From positions 61,001 through 125,000 of the forward strand of contig CALSEQ010000021.1 in assembly GCA_943735955.1 (NCBI GenBank): DNA of 64,000 nt. Reading direction: 5' to 3'. The DNA comes from Piscicola geometra (lineage: Eukaryota; Annelida; Clitellata; Hirudinida; Piscicolidae). This document shows, in pieces, positions 10,880 to 23,210 of the stretch (position 1 is its first letter; every line of letters begins with the position of its first letter). Below the pieces are notes generated by a model, which was not told where the DNA came from, did not search any database, and worked only from the letters and a program-made list of their open reading frames with translations. A program made the position numbers and the translations under genes.

Positions 10880-11582
10880 CTCGTGTTCATCTCGTGTTCA
10901 TCTCGTGTTCATCTCGTGTTCATCTCGTGTTCATCTCGTGTTCATTTCGTGTTCATCTCGTGTTCATCTCGTGTTCATCTCGTGTTCATCTCGTGTTCAT
11001 CTCGTGTTCATCTCGTGTTCATCTCGTGTTCATCTCGTGTTCATCTCGTGTTCATCTCGTGTTCATCTCGTGTTCATCTCGTGTTCATCTCGTGTTCATC
11101 TCGTGTTCATCTCGTGTTCATCTCGTGTTCATCTCGTGTTCATCTCGTGTTCATCTCGTGTTCATCTCGTGTTCATCTCGTGTTCATCTCGTGTTCATCT
11201 CGTGTTCATCTCGTGTTCATCTCGTGTTCATCTCGTGTTCATCTCGTGTTCATCTCGTGTTCATCTCGTGTTCATCTCGTGTTCATCTCGTGTTCATCTC
11301 GTGTTCATCTCGTGTTCATCTCGTGTTCATCTCGTGTTCATCTCGTGTTCATCTCGTGTTCATCTCGTGTTCATCTCGTGTTCATCTCGTGTTCATCTCG
11401 TGTTCATCTCGTGTTCATCTCGTGTTCATCTCGTGTTCATCTCGTGTTCATCTCGTGTTCATCTCGTGTCATCTCGTGTTCATCTCGTGTTCATCTCGTG
11501 TTCATCTCGTGTTCATCTCGTGTTCATCTCGTGTTCATCTCGTGTTCATCTCGTGTTCATCTCGTGTTCATCTCGTGTTCAT
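10871..11582 (+). repeat. 11-bp satellite block 1 (GTTCATCTCGT)n
   Basis: About 65 units. Nearly perfect, with one TTTCG variant at 10945 and one 10-bp unit (GTGTCATC) near 11468. It ends in GTTCATGTGCTCAT. Confidence 0.99.
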
Positions 11583-11989
11583 GTGCTCATTATAATAAGC
11601 GCGGTAGTATTAACATAAACATAAACATTGTACTATTATTATGTCTATGGGTAGTTTTTTAATATTTTAAAGTTAAAAATCGATTATCTTTTTGTTAAAA
11701 AAATATAACATTTATAAAAAAAGATTAAGTTTTTTCTTGTAATTGGGGTATGTCCGTCAGTCTCCCATAATCTTTAATCATGGATATTTATTTACTGTTA
11801 AGATATATTTTAACCACGTTTTTACTGTTGTTTTGACAAACAAAGTTAACGCAAGGCCCACTGATGCAAATTTGGAAACATCTGTAAAGACCTTAAATTT
11901 TTGAAACATTTAGTTGTCACTCAATTTATGTTTATAAGGACCCAACTTAAACTGGATGTATGAATTTAAACTCTTGGAACAGTGCGCAT
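11583..11989. other. Spacer sequence after satellite block 1
   Basis: AT-rich sequence with no recognised domain, present again almost unchanged at 15647-16052. It probably includes the 3' UTR of the minus-strand LINE remnant that follows. Confidence 0.5.
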
Positions 11990-12710
11990 CAGGGGGCGAG
12001 CTCTGATAAGTAAAAGGCCGTTAGGACACCAACGTAGAACTCGAAACTGATTCTTCCATTCTTTTCGCTTTTCTGACAGTCTCAGAGAGCAGTTGAGCTC
12101 TAACCTTGTCCACTGCATTGTCTTCCCATCTTTCCTCTGCCTGCCTCTTCTTCATCCTCTGAACAGTGCCTTGAAGAACTCTTTTGGCCTGGAGAACGGG
12201 AGACATGACCACACCATCTCAGAATGACCACACCATCTCAGAATGACCACACCACCTCAGAATGACCCCACCATCTCAGAATGACCACACCATCTCAGAA
12301 TGACCACACCACCTCAGAATGACCCCACCATCTCAGAATGACCACACCACCTCAGAATGACCACACCATCTCAGAATGACCACATCATCTCAGAATGACC
12401 ACACCACCTCAGAATGACCACACCACCTCAGAATGACCACACCATCTCAGAATGACCACACCATCTCAGAATGACCACACCACCTCAGAATGACCACACC
12501 ATCTCAGAATGACCACACCATCTCAGAATGACCACACCATCTCAGAATGACCACACCACCTCAGAATGACCACACCACCTCAGAATGACCACACCATCTC
12601 AGCTTCCTTCTTTTCAGTGTGGTCAGTAGGCCTTCATGGGGCCCAATAGCATTCGTAACTCTCTTTCGGACTTCATCGATGGTGAATATATCTTTGTGCT
12701 TAATTCTAAG
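11990..12710 (-). pseudogene. LINE ORF2 C-terminal remnant split by a minisatellite, copy 1
   Basis: Read on minus, 12710 to 12601 encodes LRIKHKDIFTIDEVRKRV, then AIGPHEGLLTTLKRRK and LRWCGH. After a minisatellite, 12208 to 12021 resumes with VLQGTVQRMKKRQAEERW, EDN and LSETVRKAKR. This is the well-known segment after the RT domain of many invertebrate LINE ORF2 proteins (...IGP-E-LLTT-KKRKLRW-GHV...KT-LQGTV-G-R-RGRQ-KRWEDNI...). The clade cannot be fixed from this piece. The open frame ends in SSSTLVS at 12021; homology seems to go on slightly out of frame (PFTYQSS). Confidence 0.82.
12209..12600 (-). repeat. 19-bp minisatellite (AATGACCACACCATCTCAG) inside the LINE remnant, copy 1
   Basis: About 20 units of 19 bp. 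Variants are CACCACC, CACCATC and CCCCACC. On the minus strand each unit contains GAGATGGTGTGGTCAT, which is the codon stretch for RWCGH of the host LINE, so the repeat has grown out of that coding sequence. A 19-bp period breaks frame at each unit. Confidence 0.95.
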
Positions 12711-12964
12711 TTCCAAATAAGCAGTGCTCGAATGACCCGGTTCCTACATGGCTGTTGAAGGAGATATCTGGAATAATTGCTCCTTTTTTAGTGAGCTTAT
12801 TCAACAGGTCTTTTTCGGCAGGCAGGGTTCCGAAGTCTTTCAAGTCGGCTTACATCACGCCACTGCTTAAGAAGCCAAGTCTTAAACTCACTGAAACTTC
12901 GTCGTACAGGCCTATTTCAAACTTGAGGGTGTTGTCCAAACTCATGGAAAGATTAGTTCTCCAC
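12710..12964 (+). mobile_element. CR1-like LINE fragment, copy A
   Basis: Matches 3651-3905 of the intronic LINE nearly base for base (NK-stop-CSNDPVPTWLLKEISG, then SYRPISNLRVLSKLMERL). It even shares the PNK region in which the intronic copy has a stop (AAATAAGCAG here, AAATAAGTAG there). It is cut at CTCCAC by a hAT element. Confidence 0.93.
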
Positions 12965-14178
12965 TAGAGGTCGGACATGGACGATTTTTCATTCCCGGTC
13001 CCGTCCCGTTCCCGGAATCTGTTTTCCCGTCCCGTCCCGTTCCCGATAGGACATCAGAATTTTGATTCCCGTCCCGTCCCGTTCCCGAAATTTTTTTTCC
13101 CGTCCCGACCCGTTCCCGAAAGCTTTTTGTTTTTTTATTCATTCTCGCTGCCGTTTTCACTAGTCCCAAACTTACTAGTTCTAACATTTCTTAAAATTTA
13201 TTATTTGAAAGTCAGAGAATATTTCTTTCAATAAAATTTAAAAAACACGATTTAAATTTCAAATATTTATTGAAATGAAAGTATTGAAGTTAGTCCTTGT
13301 TTTTGAGTAATACAATCAAGTCTTTATTGCTTTTCACACGGGTTAAACCGTTAAGAGTTTCAGCTCTCAAATGAGATGGTTTTGGGTTTGAAGTTAAACG
13401 ACCACATAATGAAAAATTCCGTTCACAGGGAATATAACTTGCAGATATACTAAACAAAATTTTGGCTACTTCTTGTAGTATTTTAAAATTGCTCATTTTA
13501 CTTCAATGAAATAAAACATCTTTATAATCTTCTATTTTTTGGGACGTAATTGTGATTATTTGTACAATTCATCCTCTTCTGAATTTTCTTCTTCGTTCAT
13601 TATTATTAATTCTTCAATAATGTTAGAAATATGTTTTTTGACAACATTCTTATTCTCCACAACTGCAAATATAAAATCATTCGTATAATTTGATAGTATA
13701 ATAATTTTATTATAATTTTTACGTTATAAAAATAAACATAATAGGTCTAAATAACCATCATTTGTTTTTTTTCTCAACGGCACTGCAGCTTGGTCTGGCT
13801 GTACAAAATAGAATTAAATTTTCTCTAATGAAAGTCTTGGTATTTATTTCTTTTCTATCCCAAACTTTTTTCCTATTATTCTTTCATACTGGGGATGCAA
13901 CAGACATGCTGTCATATGAATAAGATCAATGGCATCTTTTCTTTTGTCGAAATGATAAACTGAGCACTCATTTGGAAATTAATCATTCAAATTCAAAGTA
14001 TTAATTTATAAAATAATAATAATATAACTAACCATTTTGATTTCATCTGAAAAGTTTTCATCATCACCCATTTGTTCTAATCTCCCTAATCTTTGGACTC
14101 ATCATAACAACTTCAAATGTAGTGTTGGAGATTTTGACATTGACAATGGTGGCTTCGTTATACATTTCTATTGCATCA
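12965..14178 (-). mobile_element. hAT (Ac-like) transposon remnant, copy 1
   Basis: Inserted in the LINE at CTCCAC|TAGAGGTCGGACATGG. Within 150 bp of this end are several CCCGTCCCGTTCCCG motifs, a subterminal repeat cluster of the kind hAT/Ac transposases bind. The minus frame at 13496-13290 encodes FKILQEVAKILFSI, then ASYIPCERNFS and LRAETLNGLTRVKSNKDL, the hAT C-terminal dimerisation domain (E-R-x-FS). Further upstream on minus, DAIDLIHMTACLLHP plus QYERIIGKKFG (around 13880-13950) fits the end of the hAT RNase-H-like core. A GT donor-like junction near 14037 and several stops separate the pieces. No N-terminal BED finger or far end is visible. Confidence 0.85.
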
Positions 14179-15044
14179 AAAAAAAATTATTAAATAAAAT
14201 CTGAACTATTAAATAAAAAATAAACTATTAAATAAAATCTAAACTATTAGATAAAAAATAAATTATTAAAGAAAATCTAAATTATTAAAGAAAATCTAAA
14301 CTATTAAAGAAAATCTAAATTATTAAAATCTAAATTATTAAAATCTAAATTATTAAAATCTAAATTATTAAAATCTAAATTATTAAAATCTAAATTATTA
14401 AAATCTAAATTATTAAAATAGAAATTATTAAAATAGAAATTATTAAAATAGAAATTATTAAAATAGAAATTATTGAAATAGAAATTATTAAAATATAAAT
14501 TATTAAAATATAAATTATTAAAATATAAATTATTAAAATATAAATTATTAAAATATAAATTTTTAAAATAGAAATTATTAAAATAGAAATTATTAAAATA
14601 GAAATTATTAAAATAGAAATTATTAAAATAGAAATTATTAAAATAGAAATTATTAAAATAGAAATTACTAAAATAGAAATTATTAAAATAGAAATTATTA
14701 AAATAGAAATTATTAAAATAGAAATTATTAAAATAGAAATTATTAAAATAGAAATTATTAAAATAGAAATTATTAAAATAGAAATTATTAAAATATAAAT
14801 TATTAAAATATAAATTATTAAAATATAAATTTTAAAAATATAAATTTTAAAAATAGAAATTTTAAAAATATAAATTATTAAAATAAAAATTATTAAAATA
14901 AAAATTATTAAAATATAAATTTTTAAAATAGAAATTATTAAAATAAAAATTATTATAATAGAAATTATTAAAATAGAAATTATTAAAATAGAAATTATTA
15001 AAATAGAAATGATTAAAATAGGATTAAAATAGAAATGATTAAAA
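14179..15044. repeat. 15-bp AT-rich minisatellite (AAATTATTAAAATAG), copy 1
   Basis: Begins with TCTAAATTATTAAAA units and then AAATAGAAATTATTA units. About 55 repeats with TAT, AAA and GAA variants. Joined directly to the next 11-bp block (GATTAAAATGTTCATCTCG). Confidence 0.97.
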
Positions 15045-15646
15045 TGTTCATCTCGTGTTCATCTCGTGTTCATCTCGTGTTCATCTCATGTTCATCTCGT
15101 GTTCATCTCGTGTTCATCTCGTGTTCATCTCGTGTTCATCTCGTGTTCATCTCGTGTTCATCTCGTGTTCATCTCGTGTTCATCTCGTGTTCATCTCGTG
15201 TTCATCTCGTGTTCATCTCGTGTTCATCTCGTGTTCATCTCGTGTTCATCTCGTGTTCATCTCGTGTTCATCTCGTGTTCATCTCGTGTTCATCTCGTGT
15301 TCATCTCGTGTTCATTGCGTGTTCATCTCGTGTTCATCTCGTGTTCATCTCGTGTTCATCTCGTGTTCATCTCGTGTTCATCTCGTGTTCATCTCGTGTT
15401 CATCTCGTGTTCATCTCGTGTTCATCTCGTGTTCATCTCGTGTTCATCTCGTGTTCATCTCGTGTTCATCTCGTGTTCATCTCGTGTTCATCTCGTGTTC
15501 ATCTCGTGTTCATCTCGTGTTCATCTCGTGTTCATCTCGTGTTCATCTCGTGTTCATCTCGTGTTCATCTCGTGTTCATCTCGTGTTCATCTCGTGTTCA
15601 TCTCGTGTTCATCTCGTGTTCATCTCGTGTTCATCTCGTGTTCATG
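15045..15646 (+). repeat. 11-bp satellite block 2
   Basis: About 55 units. Private variants CTCATG at 15086 and TTGCGTG at 15315. The end (GTTCATGTGCTCAT) is the same as block 1. Confidence 0.99.
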
Positions 15647-16052
15647 TGCTCATCATAATAAGCGCGGTAGTATTAACATAAACATAAACATTGTACTATT
15701 ATTATGTCTATGGGTAGTTTTTTAATATTTTAAAGTTAAAAATCGATTATCTTTTTGTTAAAAAAATATAACATTTATAAAAAAAGATTAAGTTTTTTCT
15801 TGTAATTGGGGTATGTCCGTCAGTCTCCCATAATCTTTAATCATGGATATTTATTTACTGTTAAGATATATTTTAACCACGTTTTTACTGTTGTTTTGAC
15901 AAACAAAGTTAACGCAAGGCCCACTGATGCAAATTTGGAAACATCTGTAAAGACCTTAAATTTTTGAAACATTTAGTTGTCACTCAATTTATGTTTATAA
16001 GGACCCAACTTAAACTGGATGTATGAATTTAAACTCTTGGAACAGTGCGCAT
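15647..16052. other. Spacer sequence after satellite block 2
   Basis: Near-identical to 11583-11989 (one visible base change at the start: CATCATAATAAGC versus CATTATAATAAGC). No gene recognised. Confidence 0.5.
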
Positions 16053-16790
16053 CAGGGGGCGAGCTCTGATAAGTAAAAGGCCGTTAGGACACCACCGTAG
16101 AACTCGAAACTGATTCTTCTATTCTTTTCGCTTTTCTGACAGTCTCAGAGAGCAGTTGAGCTCTAACCCTGTCCACTGCATTGTCTTCCCATCTTTCCTC
16201 TGCCTGCCTCTTCTTCATCCTCTGAACAGTGCCTTGAAGAACTCTTTTGGCCTGGAGAACGGGAGACATGACCACACCATCTCAGAATGACCACACCATC
16301 TCAGAATGACCACACCACCTCAGAATGACCCCACCATCTCAGAATGACCACACCATCTCAGAATGACCACACCACCTCAGAATGACCCCACCATCTCAGA
16401 ATGACCACACCATCTCAGAATGACCACACCACCTCAGAATGACCCCACCATCTCAGAATGACCACACCATCTCAGAATGACCACACCACCTCAGAATGAC
16501 CCCACCATCTCAGAATGACCACACCACCTCAGAATGACCACACCATCTCAGAATGACCACACCATCTCAGAATGACCACACCACCTCAGAATGACCACAC
16601 CACCTCAGAATGACCACACCATCTCAGAATGACCACACCACCTCAGAATGACCACACCACCTCAGAATGACCACACCATCTCAGCTTCCTTCTTTTCAGT
16701 GTGGTCAGTAGGCCTTCATGGGGCCCAATAGCATTCGTAACTCTCTTTCGGACTTCATCGATGGTGAATATATCTTTGTGCTTAATTCTA
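16053..16790 (-). pseudogene. LINE ORF2 C-terminal remnant split by a minisatellite, copy 2
   Basis: Same structure as copy 1: flanks at 16084-16267 (VLQGTVQRMKKRQAEERW, EDN) and 16684-16790 (IGPHEGLLTTLKRRK). A few substitutions, for example DRVRAQ for DKVRAQ, show it is a separate copy. Confidence 0.82.
16268..16683 (-). repeat. 19-bp minisatellite inside the LINE remnant, copy 2
   Basis: About 22 units, longer than copy 1, with additional blocks of the order CACCATC-CACCATC-CACCACC-CCCCACC repeated three to four times. So the array changed length after the two duplicons separated. Confidence 0.95.
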
Positions 16791-17046
16791 AGTTCCAAAT
16801 AAGCAGTGCTCGAATGACCCGGTTCCTACATGGCTGTTGAAGGAGATATCTGGAATAATTGCTCCTTTTTTAGTGAGCTTATTCAACAGGTCTTTTTCGG
16901 CAGGCAGGGTTCCGAAGTCTTTCAAGTCGGCTTACATCACGCCACTGCTTAAGAAGCCAAGTCTTAAACTCACTGAAACTTCGTCGTACAGGCCTATTTC
17001 AAACTTGAGGGTGTTGTCCAAACTCATGGAAAGATTAGTTCTCCAC
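16790..17046 (+). mobile_element. CR1-like LINE fragment, copy B
   Basis: Same segment and same hAT junction as copy A (12710-12964). Confidence 0.93.
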
Positions 17047-18258
17047 TAGAGGTCGGACATGGACGATTTTTCATTCCCGGTCCCGTCCCGTTCCCGGAAT
17101 CTGTTTTCCCGTCCCGTCCCGTTCCCGATAGGACATCAGAATTTTGATTCCCGTCCCGTCCCGTTCCCGAAATTTTTTTCCCGTCCCGACCCGTTCCCGA
17201 AAGCTTTTTGTTTTTTTATTCATTCTCGCTGCCGTTTTCACTAGTCCCAAACTTACTAGTTCTAACATTTCTTAAAATTTATTATTTGAAAGTCAGAGAA
17301 TATTTCTTTCAATAAAATTTAAAAAACACGATTTAAATTTCAAATATTTATTGAAATGAAAGTATTGAAGTTAGTCCTTGTTTTTGAGTAATACAATCAA
17401 GTCTTTATTGCTTTTCACACGGGTTAAACCGTTAAGAGTTTCAGCTCTCAAATGAGATGGTTTTGGGTTTGAAGTTAAACGACCACATAATGAAAAATTC
17501 CGTTCACAGGGAATATAACTTGCAGATATACTAAACAAAATTTTGGCTACTTCTTGTAGTATTTTAAAATTGCTCATTTTACTTCAATGAAATCAAACAT
17601 CTTTATAATCTTCTATTTTTTGGGACGTAATTGTGATTATTTGTACAATTCATCCTCTTCTGAATTTTCTTCTTCGTTCATTATTATTAATTCTTCAATA
17701 ATGTTAGAAATATGTTTTTTGACAACATTCTTATTCTCCACAACTGCAAATATAAAATCATTCGTATAATTTGATAGTATAATAATTTTATTATAATTTT
17801 TACGTTATAAAAATAAACATAATAGGTCTAAATAACCATCATTTGTTTTTTTTCTCAACGGCACTGCAGCTTGGTCTGGCTGTACAAAATAGAATTAAAT
17901 TTTCTCTAATGAAAGTCTTGGTATTTATTTCTTTTCTATCCCAAACTTTTTTCCTATTATTCTTTCATACTGGGGATGCAACAGACATGCTGTCATATGA
18001 ATAAGATCAATGGCATCTTTTCTTTTGTCGAAATGATAAACTGAGCAATCATTTGGAAATTAATCATTCAAATTCAAAGTATTAATTTATAAAATAATAA
18101 TAATATAACTAACCATTTTGATTTCATCTGAAAAGTTTTCATCATCACCCATTTGTTCTAATCTCCCTAATCTTTGGACTCATCATAACAACTTCAAATG
18201 TAGTGTTGGAGATTTTGACATTGACAATGGTGGCTTCGTTATACATTTCTATTGCATC
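17047..18258 (-). mobile_element. hAT (Ac-like) transposon remnant, copy 2
   Basis: Dimerisation-domain frame at 17577-17371 is identical in protein to copy 1. One T fewer in the T-run at about 17170 distinguishes it from copies 1, 3 and 4. Confidence 0.85.
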
Positions 18259-19024
18259 AAAAAAAAATTATTAAATAAAATCTGAACTATTAAATAAAAA
18301 ATAAACTATTAAATAAAATCTAAACTATTAGATAAAAAATAAATTATTAAAGAAAATCTAAATTATTAAAGAAAATCTAAACTATTAAAGAAAATCTAAA
18401 TTATTAAAATCTAAATTATTGAAATCTAAATTATTAAAATCTAAATTATTAAAATCTAAATTATTAAAATAGAAATTATTAAAATAGAAATTATTAAAAT
18501 AGAAATTATTAAAATAGAAATTATTAAAATAGAAATTATTAAAATATAAATTATTAAAATATAAATTATTAAAATATAAATTATTAAAATATAAATTATT
18601 AAAATATAAATTTTTAAAATAGAAATTATTAAAATAGAAATTATTAAAATAGAAATTATTAAAATAGAAATTATTAAAATAGAAATTATTAAAATAGAAA
18701 TTATTAAAATAGAAATTACTAAAATAGAAATTATTAAAATAGAAATTATTAAAATATAAATTATTAAAATAGAAATTATTAAAATAGAAATTATTAAAAT
18801 AGAAATTATTAAAATATAAATTATTAAAATATAAATTTTAAAAATAGAAATTTTAAAAATATAAATTATTAAAATAAAAATTATTAAAATATAAATTATT
18901 AAAATATAAATTTTTAAAATAAAAATTATTAAAATAAAAATTATTATAATAGAAATTATTAAAATAGAAATTATTAAAATAGAAATTATTAAAATATAAA
19001 TGATTAAAATAGAAATGATTAAAA
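18259..19024. repeat. 15-bp AT-rich minisatellite, copy 2
   Basis: About 50 units, shorter in the TCTAAATTATTAAAA section than copy 1. Ends GATTAAAATGTTCATCTCG, the same junction as copy 1. Confidence 0.97.
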
Positions 19025-20502
19025 TGTTCATCTCGTGTTCATCTCGTGTTCATCTCGTGTTCATCTCGTGTTCATCTCGTGTTCATCTCGTGTTCATCTC
19101 GTGTTCATCTCGTGTTCATCTCGTGTTCATCTCGTGTTCATCTCGTGTTCATCTCGTGTTCATCTCGTGTTCATCTCGTGTTCATCTCGTGTTCATCTCG
19201 TGTTCATCTCGTGTTCATCTCGTGTTCATCTCGTGTTCATCTCGTGTTCATCTCGTGTTCATCTCGTGTTCATCTCGTGTTCATCTCGTGTTCATCTCGT
19301 GTTCATCTCGTGTTCATCTCGTGTTCATCTCGTGTTCATCTCGTGTTCATCTCGTGTTCATCTCGTGTTCATCTCGTGTTCATCTCGTGTTCATCTCGTG
19401 TTCATCTCGTGTTCATCTCGTGTTCATCTCGTGTTCATCTCGTGTTCATCTCGTGTTCATCTCGTGTTCATCTCGTGTTCATCTCGTGTTCATCTCGTGT
19501 TCATCTCGTGTTCATCTCGTGTTCATCTCGTGTTCATCTCGTGTTCATCTCGTGTTCATCTCGTGTTCATCTCGTGTTCATCTCGTGTTCATCTCGTGTT
19601 CATCTCGTGTTCATCTCGTGTTCATCTCGTGTTCATCTCGTGTTCATCTCGTGTTCATCTCGTGTTCATCTCGTGTTCATCTCGTGTTCATCTCGTGTTC
19701 ATCTCGTGTTCATCTCGTGTTCATCTCGTGTTCATCTCGTGTTCATCTCGTGTTCATCTCGTGTTCATCTCGTGTTCATCTCGTGTTCATCTCGTGTTCA
19801 TTTCGTGTTCATCTCGTGTTCATCTCGTGTTCATCTCGTGTTCATCTCGTGTTCATCTCGTGTTCATCTCGTGTTCATCTCGTGTTCATCTCGTGTTCAT
19901 CTCGTGTTCATCTCGTGTTCATCTCGTGTTCATCTCGTGTTCATCTCGTGTTCATCTCGTGTTCATCTCGTGTTCATCTCGTGTTCATCTCGTGTTCATC
20001 TCGTGTTCATCTCGTGTTCCTCTCGTGTTCATCTCGTGTTCATCTCGTGTTCATCTCGTGTTCATCTCGTGTTCATCTCGTGTTCATCTCGTGTTCATCT
20101 CGTGTTCATCTCGTGTTCATCTCGTGTTCATCTCGTGTTCATCTCGTGTTCATCTCGTGTTCATCTCGTGTTCATCTCGTGTTCATCTCGTGTTCATCTC
20201 GTGTTCATCTCGTGTTCATCTCGTGTTCATCTCGTGTTCATCTCGTGTTCATCTCGTGTTCATCTCGTGTTCATCTCGTGTTCATCTCGTGTTCATCTCG
20301 TGATCATCTCGTGTTCATCTCGTGTTCATCTCGTGTTCATCTCGTGTTCATCTCGTGTTCATCTCGTGTTCATCTCGTGTTCATCTCGTGTTCATCTCGT
20401 GTCATCTCGTGTTCATCTCGTGTTCATCTCGTGTTCATCTCGTGTTCATCTCGTGTTCATCTCGTGTTCATCTCGTGTTCATCTCGTGTCATCTCGTGTT
20501 CC
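19025..20502 (+). repeat. 11-bp satellite block 3
   Basis: About 134 units. Marker variants: TTTCG at 19801, TTCCTCTCG at 20018, GATCATC at 20302, 10-bp units near 20400 and 20489. The last units run into CTTTCTTTATCAACACC. Confidence 0.99.
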
Positions 20503-22399
20503 TTTCTTTATCAACACCTTGGAACTGGTGATGAGGCTCAGACCGGAGGTGCAGAAAGGGTCACTGGTGTTGATAATAAGCTACAACCCTTGAACACCAA
20601 CACGAAATGATTTGATCCATACCATTATTCAACCACTCACTGTGTTTTTTCGTTGTAATTTCATGACTTTGTCTAATTTGTATCGACAATTTAACAATCT
20701 TATCAGATGTGAAATATCATTTATAGTTTCGGTTTTACAGCATTATAAAATTTTTAGTAAAGTTCGCGAGCGTATGGATCGAAATGATCCATGAAATTGA
20801 TAACACGAATTGAATAGCTGAATTTAAATTTTTTTTTAAATTTTTATAACAAAATTAGGAGTTTGTTCATTCATAGTTAGCAAAATTAATACTTAATGTA
20901 CATTTTCGACAACGTTAGACAGTTTTGTTTTGAATGCATTTTCTGCAGCACAAACGACTACCTGTCACGGCTGATGAGTTAGAAAGTACTGGGTGATTAA
21001 GAATAATTTTATATTGCTTTTATCATCATATTATGAAAAGCTGCTTTTTCTTCACAATTTTCACACTTAAATAAAAGATAAAAATATTGATTGTTCAAAC
21101 GTCTATCACATGTTTAAAAAACATTTTGGCTAACGATATGTTTCTTTTCTACTAATATATGCCATACACATGATAGTAACACTAACTAGTTTTTCTTTTT
21201 TCTCTGTAACTTCTTTGGTTAATACTCGAAGATTTATGCATACAGTCCTCACTAATCCAATACAGCGATTATGCCTTTCACGGAGAAATTCTAGTGAATA
21301 AAAATTATTCGTAAAAACTGTTAGTCAAGCATCCAGATGTTCTATCAGGTTGATCTATCAGGTTGATCACAACAGCCATTCCCAAATTTTTGAATTGGCT
21401 CACCTCCGTGATCATTACAAAAATGACTTCATTTTCAAACAGTAACCTGTTTAGGCATCACAAAGGCACCAAATTTCAAGTCATATTTTCCCGATTCAGA
21501 TGGCATGTGCTGTTCTAAACTAAAACGACTCCAAAAGGGTAAAAACTTTTCATCCACCCTTACATACTTTGTGAAATTTGATAGTTTTTATTGCCACATG
21601 TCATGATCAGCGCCCATTGGAGCAAACTTTGTTTTTTGGCTTCAAAAACTTCTGATATTAATTTAATCAAATCTTAGACATTAAGATATTAATTCACATA
21701 CATTTCGTGATATAAATTGGCTAATACACAGACTTTGACCACAATGCCTGTAATGATTCACCTCTAACATTATAAACCTCTATTAGGATAATGACATCCT
21801 TTTAAAAGAGAAGTAAATTCTGATAATTATTTATACAAATATATGAAAATGTTATTAAACTCAAAAAAATAACTTGTTAATGAAAACATCATTGGCGTCT
21901 GCATGGGTCAATTCGACGTTATTTTTTTGATTGGTGTTTAAGGGTTTGAGTCCATGCCAAGACTGAAACTGTTGTTGCTGTGGCTGGTTCTTCTGTGGTC
22001 TTACAGCTTCAACTGACTGGAAACGACCAACATTCAAAAAACCCTTAAATGAAGACTATTTTATTATTATTCAAAGTTATCATTTAAAAATAGTATACCC
22101 AAAACCATTTGGCATTGCTTCTTCTAGCAGAGATTTGCAGATTCATCTTTCACAGATGGGCTGACCATTGGTTTAATGGCCAAATCTACAATGCAGATGA
22201 TTATCAGAAGTTTCTGCGGCCTCATAACAGATCGCAGAAGTAAAATATTCGAAAACAAGCTTCGCCCAACTGTTGGTGGTGCCAAGCTTCTTGAATTAAC
22301 CCAAACATTGAATACATTTTTAGATGTTTTGTAAAAATCAATATTCATCGATTTATGACCAAAAAATGAAGTTACAAAAACTAATAACTTATGAATTCA
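20503..22399 (-). pseudogene. piggyBac transposase remnant in duplicated spacer, copy 1
   Basis: On minus, 21581-21435 is open and reads NFTKYVRVDEKFLPFWSRF, then SLEQHMPSESGKYDLKFGAF. This is the piggyBac DDE-core signature (VDE--vPFrGR--f-qYmPsKP-KYgiK). At about 20965-20885 a Cys-rich stretch (CRKCIQNKTV, then RCRKCTLSINF) fits the C-terminal piggyBac zinc ribbon. The stretch between has many stops (fragments such as SINQRSYREKRK). Upstream, 22060-21890 on minus is open with a Gln-rich N-terminal-like segment (QKNQPQQQQFQSWHGLK). TTAA target sites and inverted ends were not identified. 20503-20610 (plus: FFINTLELVMRLRPE) is unexplained. The copy carries a 13-14-bp CTATCAGGTTGAT duplication near 21350 that is absent from the other two. 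Confidence 0.72.
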
Positions 22400-22600
22400 A
22401 TAAAATATATAATAAACAATGCGTATTCATAATGCGCCAAGGCACGCAACTAGGCACCACTCACACAACATAAGTCGTGAAACACCGCATCATATACACT
22501 AGGTATATGATAGCTCACGGTTGGCTGAAAAGGAATTCGAACTGGCGACCTTTAAGTTGCAGGTCCAACGACTTACCATCTAAGCCAACCCGCTCGCCAA
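22400..22600 (-). mobile_element. tRNA-derived SINE, second family, copy 1
   Basis: Minus strand: box A TGGCTTAGATGG (22587-22576), box B AGTTCGAATTCC (22543-22532), a body CAACCGTGAGCTATCATA then CCTAGTGTATATGATGC, and an end GCGCATTATGAATACGC with AT-rich tail. The body is shared with the SINE at 61068. The acceptor stem cannot fold as a tRNA, so it is not a tRNA gene. Confidence 0.8.
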
Positions 22601-22694
22601 GAAACAAACAGACACATAGAATTACACACATACACAGAGACATCAAAATGTATGAAATAGATGTTTAAATAAATAACATCCCTCACATAATGAA

Positions 22695-22967
<273 letters not shown>

Positions 22968-23110
22968 TACATACAGACGCACACGGATATATAAATACAC
23001 GCATGGAGGAATGTTTTCTGCTCGGTGTAGCTGGTTACAAGGTTGCACAGCCTGCTTGCTTTTCGCCTGGCAAACTTGTGAGAGTAGTTTAAAGGAAAAC
23101 AAATAACATA

Positions 23111-23141
<31 letters not shown>

Positions 23142-23210
23142 GAAATAATAACATGAATTTATCTGATAAATTAATTCAAGCATGTGCCAATGGAAAATTG
23201 TAAATTGTGA

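Noticed and set aside
10871..11582. Possible CRISPR array
   Set aside because: Units are contiguous 11-mers without unique spacers, in a eukaryotic context with no cas genes; the same holds for the 19-, 22- and 40-bp arrays.
10871..11582. Telomere repeat
   Set aside because: GTTCATCTCGT has no TTAGGG-like G-rich strand and lies internally next to genes and transposons.
20580..21965. Possible inverted ends of the piggyBac element (CCCTTGAACACC versus a CCCTTAAACACC-like motif on minus)
   Set aside because: The motifs are short, not flanked by duplicated TTAA in the required orientation, and one lies in sequence that may be coding; insufficient to call terminal repeats.
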